From Protula sp. h YS-2021 (Eukaryota; Annelida; Polychaeta; Sabellida; Serpulidae), in NCBI GenBank assembly GCA_949752745.1, contig OX457031.1, forward strand, positions 44,828,269-44,892,268: DNA of 64,000 nt, given 5' to 3'. This document shows, one piece after another, positions 33,940 through 45,155 of the stretch. How positions within the stretch are numbered: the first letter of the stretch is position 1; each line of letters opens with the position of its first letter. The notes beneath the pieces were generated by a model. The model searched no databases and was not told the origin of the DNA. It saw only the letters and a list, made by a program, of their open reading frames with translations. The position numbers and the translations under genes are program-made.

Positions 33940-34960
33940 GTTATTCCCACTTGGCATTGTAAATGCCAAATGGGGATGGATTGCCTCGAATTCTTCACCT
34001 ATTTTTCCTTTTTTTTCTCGCTTTTTTTAAATTTTTTTTCTTCTTCCGCCGAATCGGTTTCCAGACATCTCCTCCGAGACCGCTGAAGCTAGACCAACCA
34101 AACTTGGCACATGTATGGAGGGTCATCTGAAGTGGTGCACCTGATAAAAATTTTTGACCTTGACCTTACTGGTCAAGGTCAAATCGCGAAAAAGGTCAAA
34201 CGGTTTTCTGACAATTACTGCAAGGCCGTTGAAGCTAGAAAAGCCAAACTTGGCATATATATAAAGGGCGATGTGATCTAAAGCAACCAATAAAAATTTT
34301 TGACCTTGACCCTGACCATGACCTTGAAATTGCGAAAAATGTTAGTTAAGAAAAACAATGAGTTATCTCGAAAACGTCCGAGACCACTGAAGCTAAACCA
34401 ACCAAACTTGGCACATATATGGAGAGTCATCGAAAGTGGTGCACCTAATAAAAATTTTTGACCTTGACTTTACTGGTCAAGGTCAAATCGCGAAAAAGGT
34501 CAAACGGTTTTCAGACAATTACGGCAAGGCCGTTGAAGCTAGAAAAGCCAAACTTGGCACATATATAAAGAGCGATGCGATCTAAAGCAACCGATAAAAA
34601 TTTTTGACCTTGACCTTGACCATGACCTTGAAATGGCGAAAAAACGTTATTTAAGAAAAACAATGAGTTATCTCGAAAACGGAAAGAGATAGAGCAATTC
34701 TGACCACATTTTCGACCTCCACCCCCTATACGACGATACTTAAGGTATAACTTCCGGTGTCCTTGACCTCCAGTTCACGTTCGAACCCCAAACCGGAAGT
34801 TGGCCTTTATCTGGAAAACGGTAAGAGATAGAGCAATTTTGACCTCATTTTCGACCTCTACCCCCTATACGACGATACGTAAGGTATAACTTCCGGTGTT
34901 TTTGGCCTCCATGTCACTTTCGAGCCCCAAACCGGAAGTTGGCGGGGGATGGGCGTATGA
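33940..34960 (+). repeat. TGACCTTGACC-rich dispersed repeat, copy 1
   Basis: It starts with a stem, CCCACTTGGCATT / AATGCCAAATGGG (33945-33973). It contains two tandem subunits of about 300 bp with 'gaccgctgaagctagaccaa' or a variant and 'ttgaccttgacc' blocks, then two subunits with 'acgacgatac-taaggtataa' and 'cccaaaccggaag'. A hairpin of 12-base arms, TTGACCTTGACC and GGTCAAGGTCAA, lies at about 34151-34179. A shorter second copy is at 35745-36470. Confidence 0.8.
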
Positions 34961-35059
34961 TTTTATTATCGCACTTCTCTATAATTCAGAGACGATTATA
35001 TATATATCATATTGCTGTCATCGTAGGTAAGTCCTTTTCTATGCTGTACTGACTCGGAA

Positions 35060-35096
35060 ATCCCTCCCTCCCTCCCTCCCTCCCTCCCTCCCTCTC
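35060..35096. repeat. (CCCT)n microsatellite
   Basis: About eight tandem copies of the tetranucleotide, a homopyrimidine tract. Confidence 0.9.
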
Positions 35097-35454
35097 GCTA
35101 ACGTGATTATGCAGTTCCACAATGTTATCATATCGTTTACGATCCCAAGCATTGAGGGAAATCAAAAATACCTTTCCTCTCTTTATCTCAGTGTGACATT
35201 ATTTATGGCGGCTTTTGGTACATTTCGTCGACATTAATTGCCCAAATGCAACAAATATTGGATGGTGATGGTGGTTGTTAAGAGGGGGTGTGGGAGGTTG
35301 GTGTGTTAGATTTCTTTTCCCTTATCGTCCTTCAAGTTTTACATATCCTGTGTGTGTTTTTTTTTCGTGTGTTTCTGCTGCATTTTTTGGAGAAGTCTTG
35401 CTTTTCCTATGCGCTATTTGATGTACAGTATCAATTCTACATCATCCAAGTTTG

Positions 35455-35498
35455 GATCTCTCTCTCTCTCTCTCTCCCTCTCCCTCTCTCTCTGTCTC

Positions 35499-35566
<68 letters not shown>
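35455..35566. repeat. (TC)n and (TA)n microsatellites
   Basis: About 80 bases of TC repeats, with occasional CCCT and GT, followed by about 30 bases of TA. They create long but meaningless open frames. Confidence 0.95.
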
Positions 35567-35569
<3 letters not shown>

Positions 35570-35594
35570 CACAGGATGCACACACACACACACG

Positions 35595-35670
<76 letters not shown>

Positions 35671-35697
35671 GTGTGTGTGGCTGCATCCTGTGATTAA
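35565..35697. repeat. Perfect 16-bp inverted repeat around (TA)n
   Basis: TTAATCACAGGATGCA at 35565-35580 is exactly inverted at 35682-35697. Inside are (CA)n, about 70 bases of (TA)n, and (GT)n, which are themselves complementary, so nearly the whole 133 bp is one large palindrome. Confidence 0.85.
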
Positions 35698-35744
35698 GTG
35701 ATTTATTCTACTATATGATAAACATTTTTGGTGTGCGTATGATT

Positions 35745-36475
35745 TTATTCCCACTTGGTATTTAAAATACCAAATGGGGATGGATTGCCTTGAATTCTTC
35801 ACCTATTTTTTTCTCCCTTTTTTTCTTTTTCCGCCGAATCGGTTTCCAGACATCTCCTCCGAGACCGCTGAAGCTAGACCAACCAAACTTTTCACATGTA
35901 TGGAGGGTCATCTGAAGTGGTGCACCTGATAAAAATTTTTGACCTTGACCTTACTGGTCAAGGTCAAATCGTGAAAAAGGTCAATCGGTTTCCAGACATC
36001 TACAGCAAGGCCATTGAAGCTAGAAAAGCCAAACTTGGCACATATATAAAGGGCGATGTGATCTGAAGTAGCCGTAAAAGTTTTTGACCTTGACCTTGAC
36101 CTTGAAATCGCGAAAAACGCTTTTTAAGAAAAACAATGATTTATCTCGAAAACGGTAAGAGATAGAGCAATTCTGACCTCATTTTCGACCTCCACACCCT
36201 ATACGACGATACTTAAGGTATAACTTCCGGTGTTCTTGACCTCCAGGTCATTTTCGAGCCCCAAACCGGAAGCTGGCCTTTATCTCGAAAACGGAAAGAG
36301 ATAGAGCAATTCTGACCACATTTTCGACCTCTACCCCCTATACGACGATACGTAAGGTATAACTTCCGGTGTCCTTGACCTCCATGTCACTTTCGAGCCC
36401 CAAACCGGAAGTTGGCCTTTATCTCGAAAACGGTAAGAGATAGAGCAAATTTTTGGCCTTGACCTTACCGGTATA
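35745..36475 (+). repeat. TGACCTTGACC-rich dispersed repeat, copy 2
   Basis: Same order as 33940-34960 but with one subunit fewer. The starting stem is CCCACTTGGTATT / AATACCAAATGGG, a paired change relative to copy 1 that keeps the stem. The 12-base-arm hairpin TTGACCTTGACC / GGTCAAGGTCAA is at about 35939-35967. Confidence 0.8.
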
Positions 36476-37393
36476 GTTAGTAGCATTTAGGAGGATATTC
36501 TACATTCAGACATGAGAAAATTGTTAACAAACTGCAATATCATCTACCTTCCGTTTAAAGTTATCATTCCAAGTGGAGCTAATTCGCTGTGCGAATTTCG
36601 GTCTAGTTTTAATAGTAACATTGCAAAACCGAAAGAGGGAAAAAGTTGTCTTTTAGGGGTTCCATTTAAAGGCCACAGTGGCCCAGACACTTCTAAATGC
36701 AGCATGCGTTTGAAAGCTAATCAAATGTAGTCGTTTGTAAGAACCACTTCATCTCATTCGGCCAATTTCACTGGCATATCAAAGCTTTTGTTTCATCCAT
36801 CAGAATCATTGCAGCTTCTATAAATATCCTACTTTTCCCAGGTTTGTGAGCTAAGACAAGCTTTGGCAGGGCGTAATAATATTGATGGGGCGTGACGTCA
36901 GTAAGTGAAATTATGTATTTTCTTAAAACCGACCTTATTCTTGCTTAAATTACAATTTATTCACGTAATTTTGTGATAGCACATATTGATTCTGCTCATC
37001 TATTTTTAACTCGTTCAGCCTGCCAACGCACTGAATCAGTTTGAAACTGTCTTGTATTTCAGGTTTAAATTGATTTGCTTTTTTTTACGATGTTCCAAAC
37101 TGTAATTTAACGCCGTAGCATGAAGAATAAACCCACAGCAACACGGTAAGTACTGTCCGGAAAGAGAAGACGGTCAAGGTCACTCGGGCACAAATAGGTC
37201 AGCGGCAGTCACTCCCAATGTCTCGGCCTTCAATAGAACGTTTAGTATGGTATGGCAAGGCAAACCGGAAGACGTTTTCTTCACTTCTTCTGGACAAGCC
37301 CTGCAGGCTGTGGACAGGTTAACCAGGCAGATGAGGACCCCCCGCCACTTTCAACCCCCCTTCACCTCCCCGGGCGTAATCAACTGATTTACT
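36476..37393. other. Unassigned stretch
   Basis: No repeat family or gene recognised. A 72-codon plus-strand frame (36512-36730) has no similarity I know. Confidence 0.4.
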
Positions 37394-37650
37394 AACACTC
37401 TGTCATGTAAAGTAAGAATATATCAAGCAAATAAGAATTTGATTATTTTTGACCAACACGAAATAAGGCACTATAAAGAAAGCGAGCCCATTCCCGGAGT
37501 CAACTTCTGTTATACTCTGTATACTTCGTGGAGACTGAGCCTCGTGAGTCTATTCCAGGAACATCAGTCAACAGTGCCTGGCTTCGTTCAGGCAAACAAA
37601 GTCTAAATTCTTACTTGCTTGATGATTCTTATTTTGACTAATACCATGTT
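37394..37650. mobile_element. Palindromic AACACC-family MITE, diverged
   Basis: The left arm has 'aagaatatatcaagcaaata' and 'agaattt' (about 37412-37438); the right arm has the inverse 'aaattcttacttgcttgatg' and 'attctta' (about 37604-37630). The outer ends AACACTCTGTCATG and 'actaataccatgtt' resemble the family termini. A half-palindrome 'gagtctattccagga' is inside. Confidence 0.55.
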
Positions 37651-37669
37651 TAGTTGTATTTCCTGGATA

Positions 37670-38405
37670 AAAATCGATTCCCCGGTCACAGTATTTCTAC
37701 CGAGTAAGACCCTCGGTCACAGTATTTCTACCGAGTTGGACCCCCCGGTCAGAGTATTTTTTACCGAGTTGGACCCCCCCGTCACTATTTTTTTTACCGA
37801 GTTGGACCCCCCGGTCACAGTATTTTATGGAGTTGGACCCCCGGTCACAATATTCTACCGAGTTGGACCCCGATCACACTATTTCTACCGAGTTGGACCC
37901 CCTGTCACAGTATTTTTTACCGAGTTGGACCCCCGGTCAGAGTATTCTACCGAGTTGGACCCCGGTCACACTATTTCTACCGAGGTTGACCCCCTGTCAC
38001 AGTATTTTTTACCGAGTTGGGCCCCCGGTCAGAGTATTCTACCGAGTTGGACCCCGGTCACACTATTTCTACCGAGGTAGACCCCCTGTCACAGTATTTT
38101 TTACCGAGTTGGGCCCCCGGTCAGAGTATTCTACCGAGTTGGACCCCGGTCACACTATATCTACCGAGTTGGATCCCCGGTCACAGTATTCTACCGAGTT
38201 GGACCCCGGGCACACTATTTCTACCGAGTTGGACCGCCCGCCACAGTATTTTTACCGAGTTGATCCCCTGTCAGAGTATTTCTACCGAGCTGGATACCCC
38301 CGGTTATAATATTTCTACAGAGTCGGACCCCCGGTAACAGTATTTCTCCCGAGTTGGACCCCTCTCCCCCCCCCCCCCCCCCCCCCCGCCGGTGACAGTA
38401 TTTCT
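37670..38405. repeat. 28-34-bp minisatellite
   Basis: About 23 units of 'taccgagttggaccccggtc' plus 'acactatttc' and variants with different C or T run lengths. A poly-C of about 18 occurs near 38367. Because unit length varies, the open frames of 106-160 codons here shift between frames and are not credible. Confidence 0.9.
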
Positions 38406-38959
38406 GCCGTGTCGCCAAAGTTTCACGATACAGCCATTGTAATAGCTTCCGTAGTGTCTATAACATACGTTTAAACCTGCATTAAAATAAACAATGTTGG
38501 GACCGAAAAATATGTTCCTTCACTTGAGGTGTTCCGCAATAAGACATGATGTTGTTCCTTAATCAGAAGCTTGAGCTTGAATTAGTCCGGGAGCAAAAAT
38601 TACATCAGCTGCTTGGGCCTTTAACGTCTGGTGACCTTGACGTTCATATCAATATCACCAAAAGTTATTCATCACTCTGCATTTTTGTACAGATTTACTG
38701 CAAAATGAATAAAAATCGACCAATGCTATCAAAGAATTCAATATGTCTCCCTTCAAACGGGGCGATGTAGGGGGAAGGGGGGGAGGTAAGGATAAAAACA
38801 ATGTTTTAAAATCAAGTCGGTGTCACTGAAAGGCCAGCAAAACATTGGCAGCTGCAACCTGTACCTGACCGGGCACAAGACCAGTGTGTGTTTGACGAGC
38901 CAAAATATCTTCCCTGCCCAAAGTGTCTTTCCGGTGTTTTCGGACCAAAGTGTCTCCCC
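38406..38959. other. Unassigned stretch
   Basis: No recognised gene or repeat. A 74-codon plus-strand frame at 38546-38770 has no similarity I know. Confidence 0.4.
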
Positions 38960-39655
38960 CAACAGCCCCTAATATCTTCTCACGCCCAGATTGTTTCCCA
39001 AATCAGCCCGTAATATCTTCTCATGCCCAAACTGTTTCCCCAATCAGCCCGTAATATCTTCTCATGCCCAAATTGTTCCCCCAATCAGCCCGTAATATCT
39101 TCTCATGCCCAGATTGTTTCTCCAATCAGCCCGTAATATCTTCTTATGCCCAAATTGTTTCCCCAATCCGCCCCTAATATCTTCTCATGCCCAAATTGTT
39201 TCTCCAATCAGCCCGTAATATCTTCTTATGCCCAAATTGTTTCCCCAATCAGCCCGTAATATCTTCTCATGCCCAATTTGTTTCCCCAATCCACCCCTAA
39301 TATCTTCTCATGCCCAAAATGTTTCCCCAATCCGCCCCTAATATCTTCTCATGCCCCAAATCTTACCCCAATCCGCCCCTAATATCTTCTCATGCCAAAA
39401 CTGTTTCCCCAATCCGCCCCTAATATCTTCTCATGCCCAAAATGTTTCCCCAATCCGCCCCTAATATCTTCTCATGCCCAAATTGTTTCCCCAATCCGCC
39501 CCTAACATCTTCTCATGCCCAAATTGTTACCCCAATCCGCCCCTAATATCTTCTCATTCCCAAATTGTTTCCCCAATCCGCCCCTGATATCTTCTCATGC
39601 CCAAATTGTTTCCCCAATCCGCCCCTAATATCTTCTCATGCCCAAATTGTTACCC
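38960..39655. repeat. 41-bp minisatellite
   Basis: About 17 units of 'ccaatccgcccctaatatct' plus 'tctcatgcccaaattgtttcc'. Proximal units read 'cagcccgtaat', distal ones 'ccgcccctaat', so two subtypes are segregated along the array. Confidence 0.92.
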
Positions 39656-39739
39656 CAGTAAGCCTGTGATGTCTTCCCAAAAATGAAATTCAGCAAAGGG
39701 CCACATTGGACGATTGTTGCACGAAAGAGCGGAACAAAG

Positions 39740-39955
39740 TTAGAGTCGGGGATGGCAGAGTGAGGAACGCGGTGGTAGAGTGAGGGACAGGGGTGGTACA
39801 TTGAGGGACTGAGGTGGTAGAGTGAGGGACAGGGGTGGTACATTGAGGGACTGGGGTGGTAGAGTGAGGGACATGGTTGCGGAGTGAGGGACAGGGGTGG
39901 TCGAGTGAGGGACTGGGGTGGTAGAGTGAGGGAATGGGTTGCAGAGTGAGGGACA
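39740..39955. repeat. 21-bp minisatellite
   Basis: About ten units, 'ggtggtagagtgagggacag' and 'ggtggtacattgagggactg', often alternating. Confidence 0.88.
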
Positions 39956-40501
39956 GTATCTTGTTCTTTTTTGAACTATCCAGATTTCATGTCGCACTGT
40001 TTGCGTGTCTCTGACAATAAGTCGTCTCTCCAGGAAAGTATTTTAACACTAAGTATTAATATCAATCTAATGTGATTTGAAAGAAATTATTAATGCAATA
40101 CAACATCATCTTCTGTGGAAAACTGCGCTTATGGGGGGGGGGGATTAAGATCATTCTTTTTACCCAATTTGCTATTCAAAACTATTTATTCCTTTCTCGA
40201 AACTAACCGGCTAGATATGTCGAAGAATAAGAAATAGACAGCGTCTGCCCGTTTTATCCCATGGCTATAGCGTTACTGTACTACATAGGGAGTATATAGT
40301 TGTGAAGATGAAATCTTTCGTGTTTGGATGTGACAGACCATATAAAATGAATGTCATTTTGTTTTCAAATGGCCCGTTGAATGTTTGAACCAATGTGGTC
40401 TTGATAGCTGTTACATGAGCGTTGCATGGGGGGGGGGGGAGAGGGGGTGGGGTGGAGAGGGGGGGCATCCGCCATCTCTGTGCGAGGATGTACGGCCCCC
40501 A
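39956..40501. other. Unassigned stretch
   Basis: No recognised gene. G-rich tracts lie near 40133 and 40428-40466. Confidence 0.4.
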
Positions 40502-40507
40502 CTTGTG

Positions 40508-40872
40508 CAGGGGTGCACATTAGGATTTTTTTACCTCCGCCAATTTGGCGAAGGACGTTCAGCTCACCTTCGCCAAATCGAATTCACCTTCGCCAAATTA
40601 ACCCTCTTACTAAAACTGTAACTTTGTTTGTTGCATATAAACTATATATTTTCTTAACTCTATTGTCCAGTTTATGTGTTTATAGAGCTACATCGGTAGT
40701 TACTCAGTCCTGACCGATTTGTATCTTTGATCTAAAGCGTTTAACTTTTCATCAAGCTTGATTATGAAAAAAAATCACCTTCGCCAAGTTGGCGAAGGTG
40801 AATCTGTTCATCTTCGCCAAATGGATTTCACCGTCGCCATGACGAAATGCGAAGGTCTTATGTGCACCCCTG
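40508..40872. mobile_element. hAT-like MITE with target-site duplication
   Basis: The ends CAGGGGTGCACATTAGGA (40508) and CTTATGTGCACCCCTG (to 40872) are inverted. The element is flanked on both sides by CTTGTG (40502-40507 and 40873-40878), a 6-bp target-site duplication. The 365-bp interior holds several 'accttcgccaaattggcgaa'-type palindromes and no transposase. Starting with CAGGGGTG is typical of hAT elements, which however usually make 8-bp duplications, so superfamily assignment is tentative. Confidence 0.8.
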
Positions 40873-41029
40873 CTTGTGGGCCCCGTTCCTGTACGCAGCA
40901 CTGCCACACAATTTTCATTTTCTTTCATGACTTTTCCTGAACATTACTTACAAATAAGATCCAGAATCAACAGGAATGTAAAGGATATGATGTGCTGCAG
41001 ACTAACCAAGTGGTCGCCTGATGTGCTGC

Positions 41030-41545
41030 AGACTTGGAAACTGCGAGCAAATGACACACCCAGCCCTAAAAGTGGCCGCACACACGTCAGCGGCATGTGA
41101 TGCAGTGTTCATTCTAGGAATCTGCGAGCAAATAACACACCCAGCCCTAAAAGTGGCCGCACACACGTCAGTGGCATGTGATGCAGTGTTCATTCTAGGA
41201 ATCTGCGAGCAAATAACACACCCAGCCCTAAAACTGACCGCACACACGTCAGTGGCATGTGATGCAGTGTTCATTCTTGGAATCTGCGAGCAAATGACAC
41301 ACCCAGCCCTAAAAGTGGCCGCACACACGTCAGTGGCATGTGATGCAGTGTTCATTCTAGGAATCTGCGAGCAAATAACACACCCAGCCCTAAAAGTGGC
41401 CGCACACACGTCAGTGGCATGTGATGCAGTGTTCATTCCAGGAATCTGCGAGCAAATAACACACCCAGTCCTAAAAGTGCCCACACACACGTCAGTGGCA
41501 TGTGATGCAGTGTTCATTCTAGGAATCTGCGAGCAAATAACTCGC
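41030..41545. repeat. 81-bp minisatellite, locus 1
   Basis: Six units of 81 bp: 'ggaatctgcgagcaaataac', 'acacccagccctaaaagtgg', 'ccgcacacacgtcagtggca' and 'tgtgatgcagtgttcattcta'. Both strands have an open frame of nearly 190 codons because 81 is a multiple of 3. The array is flanked on both sides by units of the 31-bp repeat. A second locus lies at 44745-45150. Confidence 0.92.
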
Positions 41546-42228
41546 CTGATGTGCTGCAGACTAACCAAGTGGTCGCCTGATGTGCTGCAGACTAACCAAG
41601 TGGTCGCCTGATGTGCTGCAGACTAACCAAGTGGTCGCCTGATGTGCTGCAGACTAACCAAGTGGTCGTCTGATGTGCTGCAGACTAACCAAGTGGTCGC
41701 CTGATGTGCTGCAGACCAACCAACTGGTCGCCTGATGTGCTGCAGACTAACCAAGTGGTCGCCTGATGTACTGCAGACTAACCAAGTGGTCGCCTGATGT
41801 GCTGCAGACCAAACAACTGGTCGCCTGATGTGCTGCAGACTAACCAAGTGGTCGCCTGATGGGCTGCAGACTAACCAAGTGGTCGCCTGATGTACTGCAG
41901 ACTAACCAAGTGGTCGCCTGATGTGCTGCAGACCAAACAACTGGTCGCCTGATGTGCTGCAGACTAACCAAGTGGTCGCCTGATGTGCTGCAGACTAACC
42001 AAGTGGTCGCCTGATGGGCTGCAGACTAACCAAGTGGTCGCCTGATGTGCTGCAGACTAACCAAGTGGTCGCCTGATGTGCTGCAGATTAACCAAGTGGT
42101 CGCCTGATGTGCTGCAGACTAACCAAGTGGTCGCCTGATGTGCTGCAGACTAACCAAGTGGTCGCCTGATGTGCTGCAGACTAACCAAGTGGTCGCCTGA
42201 TGTGCTGCAGACTAACCAAGTGGACGCC
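41545..42228. repeat. 31-bp minisatellite with a CTGCAG site in each unit
   Basis: About 22 near-identical copies of 'cctgatgtgctgcagactaa' plus 'ccaagtggtcg'. A variant 'ccaaacaactgg' recurs at higher-order spacing, which suggests duplication of blocks of units. Two more units lie before the 81-bp array at about 41000-41033. Confidence 0.93.
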
Positions 42229-42439
42229 CTTTGGCAAAATCATATGTGGCAATACTTAACTTGTTCAACGTAATACATACTTGTTTGCATTCAGATGCAT
42301 ACTATTTCTTTAGAGTTTAACATGAAATCATGTGATATTTATTTATTTATTTAAATTCCAGGGTTTTTAGCTCTAGCTTCTAAAGAAGCAGGGCCTGAAG
42401 CTATCGTTAAAAGTCTTGCGAATGCACGTATAGCGCGCT
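42229..42439. other. Short unassigned spacer
   Basis: AT-rich, with an (ATTT)n stretch near 42338-42352. Nothing recognised. Confidence 0.4.
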
Positions 42440-43440
42440 TATAAATTGTAAAATCATATCTCCTAGTTTTTTAACCTGAATGTCTTGAAATTTTGTCTGA
42501 AGGTAGGGGTATAAGTGTCTGCTTGGTTATTTATTTATTTATTTGCAATTAGGCGAAAACTGGCCGAAATATTGGCGAAAAAAAATTCTTCTAAAATATT
42601 AACTTACACTAGGGATTTAGACTCACTGTCTTAAAACGCCGAGTATGAAAGCGGAAATTGTTTAATTGTTTTTCATTAAAACGTTTATTTTTTAAATTAA
42701 GAATTGGCGTGAATATTGGCGAAAATCCAATTTCTTATTGAAATCTTAACTGACGCCAGGTATTTGGCCACACTCACCCTAACCTTAGTACTTAGAACCT
42801 AAGTACCTACTTGGCTGTTACTTTTCGACGATCTGACTATTACTTTTTATTTATTTTTTATTTTATTTATTTATGTATTTATTTATTTATTTGCTATTGC
42901 TTACTGGTAATTTGAAAAAAGTTGTAGAAATATTGACGACAAATTTTTTTATTAAAATCTTAACCGACGCCAGAGAAATAGCATTACCGTCATGAAAGTT
43001 AGGCTCGAGGTCGCGGGCATTGGTACCTATGAGGGTGTTGGTTTTTGCGGACAACAGCAAAAATATTTACCAAAATCATCTTTAAAAAAAAAAAAAAAAC
43101 ATCTATCTCCTCATGGGAATTTATTGAAAACATATTAAAATTAGGGACCTGACTTTAACTTTTGTGGTGAATCGTCATAAATTAGCGAAAATATTGACCG
43201 AAAACCAGTTTGCTTAAAAACGTCCGTCTATGACTTGAGGAAATGTCATAAAATTTTGATTGAATGTGTTGAGGAAGGGGGGGGGGGGGGAGTGTCCACC
43301 TGGCTATTACCTTTTTTTTTTTGGTGATTCGCCGAAAATTCGCAGAAATATTTGCGATAAACCATTTTTGTATTAAAATCTTGACTGACGCCAGTGATAT
43401 AGTCTTAACTGTCTTGCAATTTTGGTTGGCAGCTATAACT
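42440..43440 (-). repeat. 160-bp dispersed tandem repeat, locus 3 (inverted)
   Basis: About five to six diverged units, on the minus strand, of the family at 4310-5540 and 29740-31230. They have 'cgccaat-ttcgcc' boxes, 'ttggctgttac' and 'gtattaaaatctt-actga'. Also present are (TTTA)n near 42840-42895 and a poly-G near 43282. Confidence 0.65.
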
Positions 43441-43539
43441 ATATACATCACAAATCTCGAGTGAATACCTACAAGCTGGGGCACTGGTGATAGGCAGTCA
43501 TACTGGGCAGACGGGAAAACACTTTCAGTCGATCGGGAA

Positions 43540-43905
43540 GACACTTTGGGCAGGGAAGATTTTTGGGTCTGCACATGTGTGACACTCTTTGGGCAGGGAA
43601 GACACTTGTGTCTACACATGTGTGTGAGGCTCCTTGGGCAGGGAAGATATTTGGGTCTACACATGTGTGTGACACTCTTTGGGCAGGGAAGACACTTGTG
43701 TCTACACATGTGTGACACTCCTTGGGCAGAGAAGACATTTGGGTCTACACATGTGTGTGACACTCTTTGGGCAGGGAAGACACTTGTGTCTACACATGTG
43801 TGTGACACTCCTTGGGCAGGGAAGACATTTGGGTCTACACATGTGTGTGACACTCTTTGGGCAGGGAAGACATTTGGGTTTACACATGTGTGTGACACTC
43901 TTCAT
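43540..43905. repeat. 43-45-bp minisatellite
   Basis: About eight units of 'ttgggcagggaagacacttg' plus 'tgtctacacatgtgtgtgac' and 'actctt'. Two alternating forms ('acacttgtg' and 'acatttggg') are seen. Each unit includes the palindrome ACACATGTGT. Length is 45 bp with occasional 43-bp units. The 238-codon minus-strand frame across it is a repeat artefact. Confidence 0.9.
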
Positions 43906-44744
43906 GAACTTCCCACTTCTTTCAATTTCTACTATTAAATCCGGTTCGTGTTTTTTTTCTGAAATTACCATATGAAATATCATCCTGAAAAAAGCACCGT
44001 ATTTTTGTTCATTCGGCGAAAAGCCGCGTCTAGAGCGATGTCTGGTTATTTATTGCTTGGCATTCTCACAGCAATCAATTACACTGTAGCTGTCCTGTTT
44101 TTTATTTGAATGAACACTTTTTCTCCCCTCCTAAGGAATGATCTTCAGATAAAAATAGCATAGATTGAAATTAATCGTGTCTTTCCCGCATGTGACCGCG
44201 GCGCAGTAAAGCTATTTCGCTGCAAGTTGTTTTGCCCTTGTAAAAGAACCCACGTCCTGACAAAAATAAACTATAAAGTGCTTCTGGTAGTAATTCCTTG
44301 CCTTAGCTTCTTTCTTGCTCTTCTTTGTAAAAGGAGTTTATAGACAAGAAGATTTCAGTGTAGCAAAACACTTGAGCAAGTCTGGAGTTGGCACTCGGTT
44401 CGCTCTGCGCTAGTACAGCGCCTTGAAGTCACGCCAGCGGGGGCAGTAGTAGCCCCCACACGGGGATGGGAGGGATTTGGGGGGGGGGCAACCATTCGGC
44501 AGTTAAAAAGTAAAAAAAGGCATATAAGGCACCCAGGTTAGTTACTGAAGGTAGTAAGCACAAAACTTTTCAACCACGATGGTGGCTTTTTTACACTTGG
44601 GGATTTTCAATCCCCCTAGTTTATTGCTTTCGTACGACTCGGTGAGGTATTTCCTTGTGTTTCCTTTTTTTCCGCCAAAACCTTGTCACGTGAACTCCTC
44701 CGAGACACTTTTTTCTTTTTCCCTGCTACGCAGAATCCGTTCCA
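43906..44744. other. Unassigned stretch
   Basis: No recognised gene or repeat except a poly-G near 44480 and a short open frame. Confidence 0.4.
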
Positions 44745-45155
44745 AAACGCGACCACACACACGTCAGTGGCATGTGATGCAGTGTTCATTCTTGGAATCT
44801 GAGAGCAAATAACACACCCAGCCCTAAAAGTGCCCACACACACGTCAGTGGCATGTGATGCAGTGTTCATTCTAGGAATCTGCGAGCAAATAACACACCC
44901 AGTCCTAAAAGTGCCCACACACACGTCAGTGGCATGTGATGCAGTGTTCATTCTTGGAATCTGAGAGCAAATAACACACCCAGCCCTAAAAGTGCCCACA
45001 CACACGTCAGTGGCATGTGATGCAGTGTTCATTCTAGGAATCTGCGAGCAACTAACACACCCAGCCCTAAATGTGGCCGCACACACGTCAGTGGCATGTG
45101 ATGCAGTGTTCATTCTAGGAATCTGTGAACAAATAACACAACCAGCCCTAACAGG
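44745..45155. repeat. 81-bp minisatellite, locus 2
   Basis: Five units of the same 81-bp repeat as at 41030-41545 and in the same orientation, with their own subtypes ('ctgagagcaaataac', 'gtgcccacacacacg'). The two loci are 3.2 kb apart. Confidence 0.92.

Noticed and set aside
35288..35802. 137-, 113- and 77-codon frames
   Set aside because: Translations of (TC)n and (TA)n microsatellites.
37619..38337. Open frames of 106-160 codons
   Set aside because: Variable 28-34-bp minisatellite; frames swap at each length change.
38753..38962. Minus-strand frame near the 41-bp array
   Set aside because: Low-complexity proline-rich end and no similarity; overlaps the start of the minisatellite.
41002..41611. 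Open frames of 188 and 196 codons with a 27-residue repeat
   Set aside because: 81-bp minisatellite; the same unit at 44745-45155 gives the same peptides on either strand.
43182..43983. 238-codon minus frame and 130-codon plus frame with cysteine-rich repeats
   Set aside because: 43-45-bp minisatellite artefact; no signal peptide or conserved family.
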